A stretch of 47,185 bases of DNA from the NCBI GenBank assembly GCA_946185805.1, contig CAMHKU010000011.1, forward strand, positions 1 to 47,185, given 5' to 3'. How positions within the stretch are numbered: the stretch's first letter is position 1; the number at the start of each line of letters is the position of its first letter. This stretch comes from an uncultured Prevotellaceae bacterium (lineage in GTDB: Bacteria; Bacteroidota; Bacteroidia; Bacteroidales; Bacteroidaceae). The position numbers and the translations under genes are program-made. Below, one piece after another: positions 34,817 through 42,876 of this stretch. The notes under the pieces were generated by a model that saw only the letters and a list, made by a program, of their open reading frames with translations, did no database searches and was not told the DNA's origin.

Positions 34817-36250
34817 TCAGAAGTAGCGCTCACTCTCGGGGCTATGACAATAGCTGGTACCGTCGAAACAGTGAGTACAGACCTTGCATTTAGGCATGCC
34901 GATGGACTCGATGAGGTCTTCGAGCTTGGCAAACTTCAGCGTCGAAAGACCTAAACGACGCGCAATCTCGGCCACCATGCGCTGATACTGCGGGGAGTCG
35001 GTCTGTGCATACTTCTCCAAATTGGCTTTGTCGTCGCCCTCAAAGTCGCGGATAATCTGTCGAGTGATCAGCTCCATATCGGTCTTCGACGAGGTGAAGC
35101 CGATGAAGGGACAACCATAGACCAACGGCGGACAAGAGATGCGGCAGTGCACCTCCTTGGCACCATACTCAAAGAATGTGCGCACATTGTCGCGAAGCTG
35201 TGTGCCGCGGACGATAGAGTCGTCGCAGAACACTACACGGCGGTCTTTCAGCAGCGCACCATTGGGAATAAGCTTCATCTTAGCCACCAGGGAGCGACGC
35301 GACTGGTTGCCGGGTGTGAAGGAGCGTGGCCATGTAGGCGTGTACTTCAGCACAGCGCGCTCGTAGGGCACACCCTTTCCCTCAGCATAGCCTAAGGCCA
35401 TGCCCACGCCGCTGTCAGGGACACCGCAGACGCAGTCAACCTCGGTGTCGTCGGCCTGGCCCATCATGCGACCGTTCTTCTCGCGGACAGCCTCCACATT
35501 GATGCCCTCATAGTCGCTGGCGGGAAATCCGTAGTAGACCCAGAGGAAGGAGCAGATTTGCTCGCGCTCAAAGGCGGGCTGCAACACCTCTATGCTGTCA
35601 TGGCGGAGGCGTACGATTTCACCAGGCCCCAAGTCGCGCACCACTTTGTAGTCAAGGTTGGGAAAGCTCGCCGTCTCGCTGCTCACGGCGTGAGCCCCGT
35701 CCTTACGGCCGATGACGATGGGCGTACGACCGAGGAAGTCGCGGGCGGCGATGATGCCGTCCTCGGTGAGGATGAGCATGGAGCAGGAGCCCTCAATCTT
35801 GCGGTAGACATTGTTGATGCCTTCGACGAAGGTGTTGCCCATGTTGATGAGCAGGGCCACCAATTCTGTCTGATTGATATTGTTAGCCGACATCTCGCTG
35901 AAGTGCATGCGCTGGGCCAGCAGCTCATCGGCAATCTCGCGCTGGTTGTTGATCTTGGCCACCGTCACCACCGCATAGCGTCCCAGATGGGAGTTGACGA
36001 TGATAGGCTGCGGGTCAGTATCGCTGATGATGCCCAAGCCCTGATTACCATGAAACGAGTCGAGTTCGTCTTCGAAGCGTGAGCGGAAGTAGTCGCGCTC
36101 CAATGAGTGGATGCTGCGGTTAAAGCCCCTTTCAGGGTCGAATGTTACCAGTCCGGCACGTTTGGTGCCAAGATGTGAATTATAATCGGTGCCGTAAAAC
36201 AGGTCGTTGACACACTCCTTGTCGGCTATGCAACCAAAGAAGCCTCCCAT
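34817..36250 (-). CDS. Amidophosphoribosyltransferase-like protein without the N-terminal catalytic Cys
   Basis: The 477-residue protein has the two-domain layout of PurF. A class II glutamine-amidotransferase part contains NSHLGTKRAGL, NSHLGRYAVVTVAKI and EGSCSMLILTEDGI. The phosphoribosyltransferase part has the PRPP motif VVFCDDSIVRGTQL and GVPDSGVGMALGYAEG. It ends with Cys-rich CKVCTHCFDGTSYC, possibly part of an Fe-S site. The start is MGGFFGC, so residue 2 is Gly where glutaminases have the Cys nucleophile. I think similar MGGFFG proteins occur in other Bacteroidetes. It may use ammonia, or have another substrate; it should not be named purF without a test. It follows the MaoC-like gene. 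Confidence 0.8.
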   Translation of the reverse strand: MGGFFGCIADKECVNDLFYGTDYNSHLGTKRAGLVTFDPERGFNRSIHSLERDYFRSRFEDELDSFHGNQGLGIISDTDPQPIIVNSHLGRYAVVTVAKINNQREIADELLAQRMHFSEMSANNINQTELVALLINMGNTFVEGINNVYRKIEGSCSMLILTEDGIIAARDFLGRTPIVIGRKDGAHAVSSETASFPNLDYKVVRDLGPGEIVRLRHDSIEVLQPAFEREQICSFLWVYYGFPASDYEGINVEAVREKNGRMMGQADDTEVDCVCGVPDSGVGMALGYAEGKGVPYERAVLKYTPTWPRSFTPGNQSRRSLVAKMKLIPNGALLKDRRVVFCDDSIVRGTQLRDNVRTFFEYGAKEVHCRISCPPLVYGCPFIGFTSSKTDMELITRQIIRDFEGDDKANLEKYAQTDSPQYQRMVAEIARRLGLSTLKFAKLEDLIESIGMPKCKVCTHCFDGTSYCHSPESERYF

Positions 36251-36277
36251 AATGATTGAAGTTTAAATGTTGTAATG

Positions 36278-36313
36278 TTGAGGGGTTGAGGGGTTGAGAT
36301 GTTGAGGGGTTGG
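36278..36313. repeat. GGGTTGAG tandem repeat between the MaoC-like and PurF-like genes
   Basis: Four near-copies of an 8-bp unit (TTGAGGGG, one TTGAGATG) fill most of the 67-bp spacer upstream of the PurF-like start. Confidence 0.75.
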
Positions 36314-36317
36314 CAGG

Positions 36318-36782
36318 TTATTTAAAATAATAAAGGAACGACGCTATGCCCTCAAGAGCCGGTTTGCGTTGTCCCTCTATCTCAATCTTAAACTCTATCT
36401 CACTTTTGCAGATACCACGCAGGTTCTGGATGTTATGCAGCTTAGTGACCAGACGTATGCGTGAGCCAGTAATGACAGGCTGTCCGAAGCGCATCTTGTC
36501 CATGCCATAGTTGACGAGCATCTTGATGTTGTTGACCTCGATAATCTGATTCCACAGGTAGGGTATGAGCGACACTGTCAAGTAACCATGGGCAATAGTT
36601 GATTGGTACTGACTTTCTTTCTTGGCACGCTCCACATCGACGTGAATCCATTGATGGTCGAGGGTGGCGTCGGCAAAGAGGTTGATGCGTTCTTGGTCTA
36701 CTTGCAGCCAGTCGGAGGCGCCAAGCTCCTCGCCTAAATGAGCTGCAAATTCGTCGTAGCTGTTAATGATTAGTTTTCCCAT
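36318..36782 (-). CDS. MaoC-like hot-dog dehydratase
   Basis: The 154-residue protein has the MaoC/(R)-enoyl-CoA hydratase signature: FADATLDHQWIHVDVERA, in which Asp and His form the catalytic pair, followed by STIAHGYLTVSLIP. The family hydrates trans-2-enoyl-CoA or related thioesters. No fatty-acid or polyhydroxyalkanoate gene lies beside it, so the substrate is open. It is between a LolA-like gene and a PurF-like gene on the same strand, with 65- and 67-bp gaps. Co-transcription is probable, since no -7 element is seen in either gap. Confidence 0.82.
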   Translation of the reverse strand: MGKLIINSYDEFAAHLGEELGASDWLQVDQERINLFADATLDHQWIHVDVERAKKESQYQSTIAHGYLTVSLIPYLWNQIIEVNNIKMLVNYGMDKMRFGQPVITGSRIRLVTKLHNIQNLRGICKSEIEFKIEIEGQRKPALEGIASFLYYFK

Positions 36783-36847
36783 ATCGTGTTTTGTTGCTTT
36801 GTTTGTCTGTTGTTGCTAAGTGTTTCACTGTCCGGTTGCTGTTGTTG

Positions 36848-37471
36848 TCACTTGTCGCGCTTGTCGACGAACTTCCAGTCCTTAAACTTCTCTCGGGGGA
36901 AGACGAAGATGTCGTCGCTGATGCCGCCAGACTTAAAGTCTGAAATCTTCACCGTAGTCCAGAAGAAAGCCACCTTGATACGCAGGCGAACAGGCTCATA
37001 GCCATGCTTCGTCAGCCACGCTTTCACCACCTTGATAGTGCCTTTGGCCTTTTTCTTCTGCTTCAGAGTGATAAGGAAGTAGCCATTGTCCTCAGCTATA
37101 GAGTAGTCGAAGTCGTCGAGCGAAAACTTAAACTTGCCGCTATACTTGTCCTTCTTGTCTGACTGCGAGGCATGTATATGCACTTCCTTTTTCTTACGGT
37201 AGCACATATAAGCCGTTACGCCATCGTTCCAAGCATTGACCTTCTCGTCGACAAACTTCTGCTTCTTGCCCTTAAAAGTGATGTCGCCCTTGGTCTTGTA
37301 AAGACCGACAATGTTGACGTCGTAATGAAGGGAGGCACCCTGTGAGCCGAAAACCTGATTATAAGCCTGATTAAAAATACGCCGCGCCTGCCGCTCGTTG
37401 GCCGTCTCCTGTGCTGTCACTGCCAACGCCTGTAGGGCGACTATCATAAATAAAACAATCTTTCTTCCCAT
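36848..37471 (-). CDS. Secreted LolA-like protein (putative outer-membrane lipoprotein carrier)
   Basis: The 207-residue protein has a signal peptide (MGRKIVLFMIVALQALAVTAQ). The mature part starts with a helix (ARRIFNQAYNQVFG) and continues as beta strands: GDITFKGKKQKFV, NAWNDGVTAYMCYRKKKEV, and a C-terminal KISDFKSGG with FVFPREKFKDW. This strand order resembles the LolA-like proteins of Bacteroidales, which may carry lipoproteins across the periplasm. The match is by pattern and may be wrong at family level. It is the first gene after the promoter at 37481 and probably heads the unit with the MaoC-like and PurF-like genes. I chose the start at the signal peptide, just after the -7 box. 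Confidence 0.6.
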   Translation of the reverse strand: MGRKIVLFMIVALQALAVTAQETANERQARRIFNQAYNQVFGSQGASLHYDVNIVGLYKTKGDITFKGKKQKFVDEKVNAWNDGVTAYMCYRKKKEVHIHASQSDKKDKYSGKFKFSLDDFDYSIAEDNGYFLITLKQKKKAKGTIKVVKAWLTKHGYEPVRLRIKVAFFWTTVKISDFKSGGISDDIFVFPREKFKDWKFVDKRDK

Positions 37472-37480
37472 AAGCGGGTG

Positions 37481-37488
37481 CAAAGGTA
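37481..37488 (-). promoter_or_regulatory. -7 promoter element for the LolA-like gene
   Basis: The reverse strand reads TACCTTTG followed by CA, 9 bp before the ATG at 37471. The 5' leader is therefore very short. Confidence 0.6.
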
Positions 37489-37491
37489 CGA

Positions 37492-37551
37492 AAAAAAAAG
37501 TGAAAAGAGAAAAGTGAGCAGCAAAAAGTTTACTCACCTGCTCACTTTTCT
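37492..37551 (-). terminator. Terminator of the aldo-keto reductase unit
   Basis: On the minus strand, AGAAAAGTGAGCAG and CTGCTCACTTTTCT form a perfect 14-bp stem (37538-37551 with 37508-37521), followed by CTTTTCACTTTTTTTTT. It ends just before the next promoter. Confidence 0.85.
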
Positions 37552-37565
37552 ATTCTCAACTTCCC

Positions 37566-38954
37566 TCACCCCACATTCTGTTTCAGTTCTTCTATCATCT
37601 TATCAATCTTGGCCAGTTCACGGGGAATCTTGATATTCTGCGGACAGTGGGGCTCACACTGCCCGCACTGTATGCAGTGGTCGGGTTGTCGGTCGCGGGG
37701 TACCACGCGGTCGAGCGAAATCAGGTACTGCCGGCGGTGCTTGCGATACTCTGCATCGCCAATGCCCATAGGCAGCGAACCTTCGTTCTTACATTTATTA
37801 TAATGTACGAAGATGGCGGGTATGTCGATACCGTATGGACAAGGCATACAGTACTGACAATCGTTGCAGGGTATATTCTCCAAGCCCACGATGCGGTGCG
37901 CCACATCGTCGTGCAGGTATTCCATTTCCTTTTCTGAGAGTGGTACCAACGGACTGTACGACAGCAGGTTGTCTTTCAGATGCTCTATATAGGTCATGCC
38001 GCTGAGCACGGTGAGCACGCCCTCGGGGGTGCCGGCATAGCGGAAAGCCCACGAGGCCACAGACCGCTCAGGGTTCTTCTGCTTCAGCTCCGTCATCAGA
38101 TACTGCGGCAGGCTCACCAGGCGGCCTCCTAACAGGGGCTCCATGATGACGGCGGGAATGCCCAGTTTCTGTAGCTCGTCGTACAGGTAGCGGGCGTCCA
38201 CATTGCGGCTGTTAATCTCGTCGGCATAGTCCCAGTCCAGGTAGTTGAGCTCTATCTGGCAGAAGTCCCAGTGGTACTGGTCGTGGCGCCTGAGCATTTC
38301 GTCGAACACTGCCTTCTGCCCGTGGAATGAGAATCCAAGGTTGCGTATGCGTCCGGCCTTGCGCTCGGCCATGAGGAAATCCATGATCCCATTGTCAACA
38401 TAGCGGCCGTTAAACTCCTCCATGCCGCCGCCCACGGAGTGCAACAGGTAGTAGTCGATATAGTCTACCTGCAGCTCCTTCATCGAGTTACGGTACATCT
38501 CAATGCTTTTCTCGCGGGGCCAAAAGTCGCGGTTAAAGTTCGACAGCTTGGTAGCCACGAAATACTCTTCCCGCTTGTGGCGGCTCAGGGCGATGCCCGT
38601 GCAGCGCTCGGAGAGTCCGCGACAGTAGACGGGGCTGGTGTCGAAATAGTTCAGGCCATGCCCTATGGCGTAGTCCACCTCGCGGTTGATCATCTCCTGG
38701 TCAAACTCATCGCTGTTGTCGGGTTTCGTCGGCAGGCGCATCATGCCATAGCCTAAGAGCGACACCTTGTCGCCGCTGTTAGGGTTGGTGCGGTAGGTCA
38801 TCTTGCCTACGGGCGGTTCCACCTGGTTCTTATATTCGTTGGTCACCTCTTCGGTCTTCTTGTCTTTACAGCCAACGAAGACGGCAGCCGTTGCCATAGC
38901 GCCACCGCCAAAGAGCTTCAGGAAAGAGCGGCGGGAAATATCCTTGTTATTCAT
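37566..38954 (-). CDS. Tat-exported aldo/keto reductase with C-terminal ferredoxin clusters (lipoprotein)
   Basis: The 462-residue protein begins with a twin-arginine signal (DISRRSFLKLFGGGAMATAA) ending at Cys29 in VFVGC, so it is likely a Tat lipoprotein. The aldo/keto reductase barrel has LGYGMMRLP, NYFDTSPVY (Asp/Tyr active site), YFVATKLS (Lys) and YIDYYLLHSV. The C-terminus carries CNDCQYCMPCPYGI and CIQCGQCEPHCPQNI, a two-cluster ferredoxin. Tat export suits a folded cofactor protein. Its substrate is unknown. It lies 89 bp downstream of a polyferredoxin gene, which suggests it receives electrons from that partner. The start is chosen at the Tat signal. Confidence 0.85.
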   Translation of the reverse strand: MNNKDISRRSFLKLFGGGAMATAAVFVGCKDKKTEEVTNEYKNQVEPPVGKMTYRTNPNSGDKVSLLGYGMMRLPTKPDNSDEFDQEMINREVDYAIGHGLNYFDTSPVYCRGLSERCTGIALSRHKREEYFVATKLSNFNRDFWPREKSIEMYRNSMKELQVDYIDYYLLHSVGGGMEEFNGRYVDNGIMDFLMAERKAGRIRNLGFSFHGQKAVFDEMLRRHDQYHWDFCQIELNYLDWDYADEINSRNVDARYLYDELQKLGIPAVIMEPLLGGRLVSLPQYLMTELKQKNPERSVASWAFRYAGTPEGVLTVLSGMTYIEHLKDNLLSYSPLVPLSEKEMEYLHDDVAHRIVGLENIPCNDCQYCMPCPYGIDIPAIFVHYNKCKNEGSLPMGIGDAEYRKHRRQYLISLDRVVPRDRQPDHCIQCGQCEPHCPQNIKIPRELAKIDKMIEELKQNVG

Positions 38955-39043
38955 ATTGTCGTTGTTTTTTTTATTTCGTTTTGTCGGTATCACGTCATCT
39001 CGGTATCACATCGTGAGCGGCTATCACTGTTGCCATCTGTACG

Positions 39044-40546
39044 TCAGATATTCTTGTGCACCTCATGCCCCTCCACCATGATAGCCGAGAAGGGCCTTGC
39101 CGGACAGACGTACTCACAGGCACCGCAGCCGATACAGGCCTGCTCGTTGACGGCGGGCACGTAGGGACCCTCCTCGTCGTCAGCATCCAGAGGCACCATC
39201 TCAATGGCTCCCGCCGGACAGTGGCGGGCACAGTTGCCACACTCCACGCCGTCGGTAATAGCCACGCAGTTTTTCTTGATAAATACAGCATGGCCTATCT
39301 GTATCGACGATTTCTCCACCTCGTCGAGCGGCTTGATGGCACCGGCGGGACAGACATCAGAGCAGCGCGTACATTCCGGGCGGCAGTAGCCACGCTCGTA
39401 AGACATCACCGGCTGCATCAGGTGTAACAGGTCGGTTGAAGGGCGCAACACGCCATTGGGACACTCCGACACGCAGAGCTGGCACCCCGTACAGCGCTGC
39501 GCCATGTTCTGCAGCGACAGTGCCCCCGGCGGCACCAACGGTGTCTGACGCTCTGGCGCCACCTTGTCTTCCAGCTCTGCCAGGCCGCCGTCCATCACCT
39601 TTTCCTTTTTCTGTGCCAAGGCTGCCGTCGACACCAGTGCCGAAGCCAGCAGGAACGACCGCTTACTGCCATCGACCTTCCCAGCAGCCCCAGCAGTCCC
39701 ATTCCCCCCAGTAGCCCCAGCAGCCCCATTCGCCCCAGCAGCCCCAGCATACCTCAGCGCCCCAAACTTACAGCTACTGACACAGTTGCCGCAAACCACG
39801 CACCGCGAGTAGTCTACGGTATGCGTCTTATAGTCGATGCACGATGCCTTGCAGTTCTTGGAGCACAGCGAGCAGTTGCGGCATTTGTCGGTATCGAACC
39901 TCACCTTCAGCCACGAGTAGCGGGCCAGCAGCGACAGCACCGTACCCACGGGGCAGACGGTATTACAATACGTGCGACCTCCGCGCCAAGCCAAGACTGC
40001 CAGCACCACCAGTGTCAGCAGGGCTATAATGAATACGGGCAGCGACCTCATCCATACGTCGACGCTATAGAACGCATAGCTGTCGGCACGCTCGGCCACC
40101 ATTGCCAGTGCATTGTTGCCGAGCTGCCATAATGGCTGCAACAGCATCGTGGCAATACGTCCAAAACTGCTATAGGGTGCCAACAACTGGAATAATGACC
40201 CTACGCCCACCACACCGGCAATGACAAACAACGCCAGCACAGGATAGCGCAGCCAGCGCACCTCAGGCGAATAGGAATACTTGTTTTTCTTACGACGCAA
40301 GCGTGCCAGCACATCCTGCAACACGCCCAACGGGCAGATGACACTACAATAAATACGGCCGAAAACCAGCGTCAGCACTGCCAAGGCTATGACGACCACA
40401 ACATTAAGAGCCATTACCGCTGGCAGGAACTGCACCTTTGCCATCCACGACAGCCATGCGTGTATCACTCCAGTAAAGTCAAGGAACAACAGCGTAATGC
40501 CGACAAACATGACTGCTGCCAAAACAATTCTGATTTTTCTAAGCAT
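39044..40546 (-). CDS. NapH-like membrane polyferredoxin fused to a NapG-like ferredoxin
   Basis: The 500-residue protein has an N-terminal membrane part with about four hydrophobic spans and the NapH marks CSVICPLGVLQD and CNTVCPVGTVLS. A ferredoxin pair CRNCSLCSKNCKASC / CVVCGNCVSSCKFG follows. Next is a Gly-Ala collagen-like linker (GAAGANGAAGATGGNGTAG) and then a signal-like hydrophobic stretch KRSFLLASALVSTAALA. The C-terminal part has four [4Fe-4S] motifs (CTGCQLCVSECP, CTRCSDVCP, CGNCARHCP, CIGCGACEYVCP) like NapG. It probably oxidises quinol and passes electrons outward. The internal signal suggests that the last part is periplasmic, next to the reductase. The aldo/keto reductase gene follows. 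Confidence 0.82.
   Translation of the reverse strand: MLRKIRIVLAAVMFVGITLLFLDFTGVIHAWLSWMAKVQFLPAVMALNVVVVIALAVLTLVFGRIYCSVICPLGVLQDVLARLRRKKNKYSYSPEVRWLRYPVLALFVIAGVVGVGSLFQLLAPYSSFGRIATMLLQPLWQLGNNALAMVAERADSYAFYSVDVWMRSLPVFIIALLTLVVLAVLAWRGGRTYCNTVCPVGTVLSLLARYSWLKVRFDTDKCRNCSLCSKNCKASCIDYKTHTVDYSRCVVCGNCVSSCKFGALRYAGAAGANGAAGATGGNGTAGAAGKVDGSKRSFLLASALVSTAALAQKKEKVMDGGLAELEDKVAPERQTPLVPPGALSLQNMAQRCTGCQLCVSECPNGVLRPSTDLLHLMQPVMSYERGYCRPECTRCSDVCPAGAIKPLDEVEKSSIQIGHAVFIKKNCVAITDGVECGNCARHCPAGAIEMVPLDADDEEGPYVPAVNEQACIGCGACEYVCPARPFSAIMVEGHEVHKNI
39681..39752. repeat. GC-rich tandem repeat encoding the Gly-Ala linker
   Basis: A 9-bp unit (GCCCCAGCA and variants GTCCCATTC, GTAGCCCCA) recurs about eight times. 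On the minus strand it encodes Gly-Ala-Ala/Asn/Thr triplets in frame. Confidence 0.8.
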
Positions 40547-40577
40547 AAAAAAAGATATTCGTTCAGTTATTGGGCTG

Positions 40578-40585
40578 CAAAGGTA
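40578..40585 (-). promoter_or_regulatory. -7 promoter element for the polyferredoxin/reductase unit
   Basis: The reverse strand reads TACCTTTG followed by CAG, 31 bp before the ATG at 40546. Confidence 0.65.
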
Positions 40586-40632
40586 AGAATAATTCCCAAT
40601 ATCACCAAATTAAGACGCCAAAAAATCTCGTA

Positions 40633-41439
40633 TCAACGAATCTCCTGATAGTTACTGTTCTTCAACATCTGTTCCACACTGACCTTCGGATGCTTCTTCA
40701 TGTAATTGCCAACGGTGCGGGTATAAAGGGTATTGAACACCGTGCGGTTCATAGCTTTATTAACCACCCACTGCACCTTACCCACATGGACATCCTGAGC
40801 TACTTGATTATTCTCATAGCCAGCGGGCATAGGATAAAGACTCAGCAGATAAAAGCCCACACAGTCGGGCACAATAAACTGGCGCGTCATCACCCGACGC
40901 TGCTCCTCGGTATAGCCATAATCGGAACGCAGATAAAGCGGATAGTCTTTACCCAAATACTTGTCGAGCGATATACCCAACAGACCATTGCCAACGATAA
41001 TACTCTGATCCAAAGAACCTACCTGAGCATAAACTACCGGCAGTTCCAAGCCCGGCAACATCTCTTGAAGGCGACTGAAAGCAGCGTCAAGCTCTTCATT
41101 CAAATCGTCCATATTGGCATATTGTTGTTCAGCATCAGCTATCAGCTTCTGCAAGATGGTGTCCTGATAGAAGTTGAGAAACTTCACGTTAATCTCAGGC
41201 TCATTCACTCGGCCTATGCGCAACACATCCTCTATCAGCGTACGTGTCTGCTGCGGATAGCCCGTGTTCATCTGCTGCAATGCCGAAAAGTCGCCCGTCG
41301 TGAGATACAGACTTTCTATACGGTCGTAACGCTCAATAACAACACCGCTTTCCGATTCCTCTGCAGAATTGCTGAGATGCCACTCACAACCTATACAGGC
41401 GAGCATCAACAGCATCAACAGGGCATATATCTTTTGCAT
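40633..41439 (-). CDS. gldB: Gliding-motility-type lipoprotein GldB family
   Basis: The 268-residue protein has a lipoprotein signal (MQKIYALLMLLMLACIGC; lipidated Cys15 or Cys18). The mature part shows VVIERYDRIESLYLTTGDF, NGLLGISLDKYLGKDYPLY and YEENN-like GYENNQVAQDV, a pattern of the GldB family in Bacteroidetes. GldB is essential for gliding in Flavobacterium, but Prevotella-type organisms do not glide; an envelope role is more likely here. It stands alone, with its own promoter. The ATG at 41439 is used instead of an overlapping TTG. Confidence 0.75.
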   Translation of the reverse strand: MQKIYALLMLLMLACIGCEWHLSNSAEESESGVVIERYDRIESLYLTTGDFSALQQMNTGYPQQTRTLIEDVLRIGRVNEPEINVKFLNFYQDTILQKLIADAEQQYANMDDLNEELDAAFSRLQEMLPGLELPVVYAQVGSLDQSIIVGNGLLGISLDKYLGKDYPLYLRSDYGYTEEQRRVMTRQFIVPDCVGFYLLSLYPMPAGYENNQVAQDVHVGKVQWVVNKAMNRTVFNTLYTRTVGNYMKKHPKVSVEQMLKNSNYQEIR

Positions 41440-41478
41440 CAAGGCCTACTTTTAAGTGAATTTTGCTTAATTATGCTG

Positions 41479-41486
41479 CAAAAGTA
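41479..41486 (-). promoter_or_regulatory. -7 promoter element for gldB
   Basis: The reverse strand reads TACTTTTG followed by CAG, 39 bp before the ATG. Confidence 0.6.
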
Positions 41487-41549
41487 CTAAATAATATTTT
41501 AAAATCCAAATTTTAACCTAAAAAAGATAAACAATTATTTAAAAATCAC

Positions 41550-41557
41550 TACTTTTG
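41550..41557 (+). promoter_or_regulatory. -7 promoter element for the DUF4861 gene
   Basis: TACTTTTG matches TAnnTTTG and lies 25 bp before the ATG at 41583. Confidence 0.6.
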
Positions 41558-41582
41558 TGTACTACTTAACATAGAAGAAAAC

Positions 41583-42809
41583 ATGAAACACCAGATTTTA
41601 GTATCACTTCTGACCACTTTCTGTGCCACCATGACGGCACAGACCACACTCACGGTCAGCGTCAGCAACCCTATGAAGCAGGCACGCACCGACCAGCCTG
41701 TAGTCATCTCACTCGACGATTACGAAGACACGCGCTCGGCACTGGTCACCGTCGACGGCCGCGAAATTCCCTGCCAGCTCGACGACTTAGACCAGGATGA
41801 AGAGTATGACGAGCTCTGCTTCCTGGCCGACCTGGGATCCAAGGAAAAGAAGCAATACACCATTACACTATATAAAAAAGGTGAGCCCCGCCCCTACCCC
41901 GCCCGCGTGTATGCCGAGATGCTCATGCGCAACGACAAGGTAAAGGAGAAAAACCGCCACAACAACTTCATTGAGAGCATCACCGCCCGCGGCGACTGCG
42001 CCAACTCCTACAACCTGCAGCACCACCACGGCGTAGACTTCGAGAGCGAGCTTAACGGCATACGCATCTACTTCGACAAGCGCCAGACGCTGGACCTCTA
42101 CGGGAAGTTCAAGAAACAGCTGGAACTCAAAGAGACTCAATTCTACACCTCTGCCGAGCAGAAAAAGCAAGGCTACGGTGACGACGTACTCTGGGTGGGC
42201 AACACCTTCGGCTTAGGAGCCTTCCGCGGCTGGGACGGCAAGGAACCCACAATGATTGACCCCGTACGCTCGCGCACGCAGCGCATCATCTCCTACGGCC
42301 CGCTGCGCACTATCGTCGAAATCGTCGACCGCGGATGGCAGGCACCAGCACCCAACAACCAACAACCATCACCCCTGAACATGACCATCCGCTACACCCA
42401 GTATGCCGGCCATCGCGACACTGATGTCGACGTGAAGTTTAACAAAAATGTCAAGGGCTACCGCTTCTCTACAGGCATCATCAACGTGAAGGGGTCCGAG
42501 GAGTTCAGCGACAAGAAGGGCCTGCGCGCCTGCTGGGGCACCGACTATCCGTCGACCGACACCGTGAAGTGGAGCCGCGAGACGGTTGGTCTGGGTATTC
42601 TGATTCCCAAGAAATATATTGCCAGCGAGGAGCCTGCCAACAAAGACAACTACGCCTATGTGGTAAAGACCGACGACGACGACCTGAGCTACAAGATTAT
42701 CTACACTTCGGCCAACGAAACCTTTGGCTACCATTCGGCCAAGGAATGGTTTGACTTCCTCAAGGAGTGGCGCAAAGAGGCAGAGCAGCCTGTCGTGGTG
42801 AAATACTAA
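41583..42809 (+). CDS. Secreted DUF4861 family protein
   Basis: The 408-residue protein has a signal peptide (ILVSLLTTFCATMTAQ) and a beta-rich body with RHNNFIESITARGDCANSYN, HHGVDFESELNGIRIYFDKR and GAFRGWDGKEP. This fits DUF4861, a family common in Bacteroidetes near carbohydrate-active enzymes and suspected to bind or modify sugars; the activity is not established to my knowledge. Conserved acidic and His residues in those motifs could form an active site. It is a single-gene unit here, with no CAZyme beside it. Confidence 0.8.
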   Translation: MKHQILVSLLTTFCATMTAQTTLTVSVSNPMKQARTDQPVVISLDDYEDTRSALVTVDGREIPCQLDDLDQDEEYDELCFLADLGSKEKKQYTITLYKKGEPRPYPARVYAEMLMRNDKVKEKNRHNNFIESITARGDCANSYNLQHHHGVDFESELNGIRIYFDKRQTLDLYGKFKKQLELKETQFYTSAEQKKQGYGDDVLWVGNTFGLGAFRGWDGKEPTMIDPVRSRTQRIISYGPLRTIVEIVDRGWQAPAPNNQQPSPLNMTIRYTQYAGHRDTDVDVKFNKNVKGYRFSTGIINVKGSEEFSDKKGLRACWGTDYPSTDTVKWSRETVGLGILIPKKYIASEEPANKDNYAYVVKTDDDDLSYKIIYTSANETFGYHSAKEWFDFLKEWRKEAEQPVVVKY

Positions 42810-42842
42810 GCATCCTGGCCAATATGAGCATCCTGGCCAATA
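42810..42842. repeat. 15-bp direct repeat after the DUF4861 gene
   Basis: GCATCCTGGCCAATA occurs at 42810 and 42828, with a third partial copy (GAGCATCGGCC) further on. It fills most of the 67-bp convergent gap. Confidence 0.75.
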
Positions 42843-42876
42843 ATACCGAGCATCGGCCAGCCCCATAGCCGGCCGC

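Noticed and set aside
34817..36250. Plain annotation as purF
   Set aside because: The invariant N-terminal Cys is missing and no purine genes are nearby, so I kept a cautious name.
40633..41439. Evidence for gliding motility
   Set aside because: Only a single GldB-type lipoprotein is present and such proteins occur in non-gliding Bacteroidales; it does not show motility.
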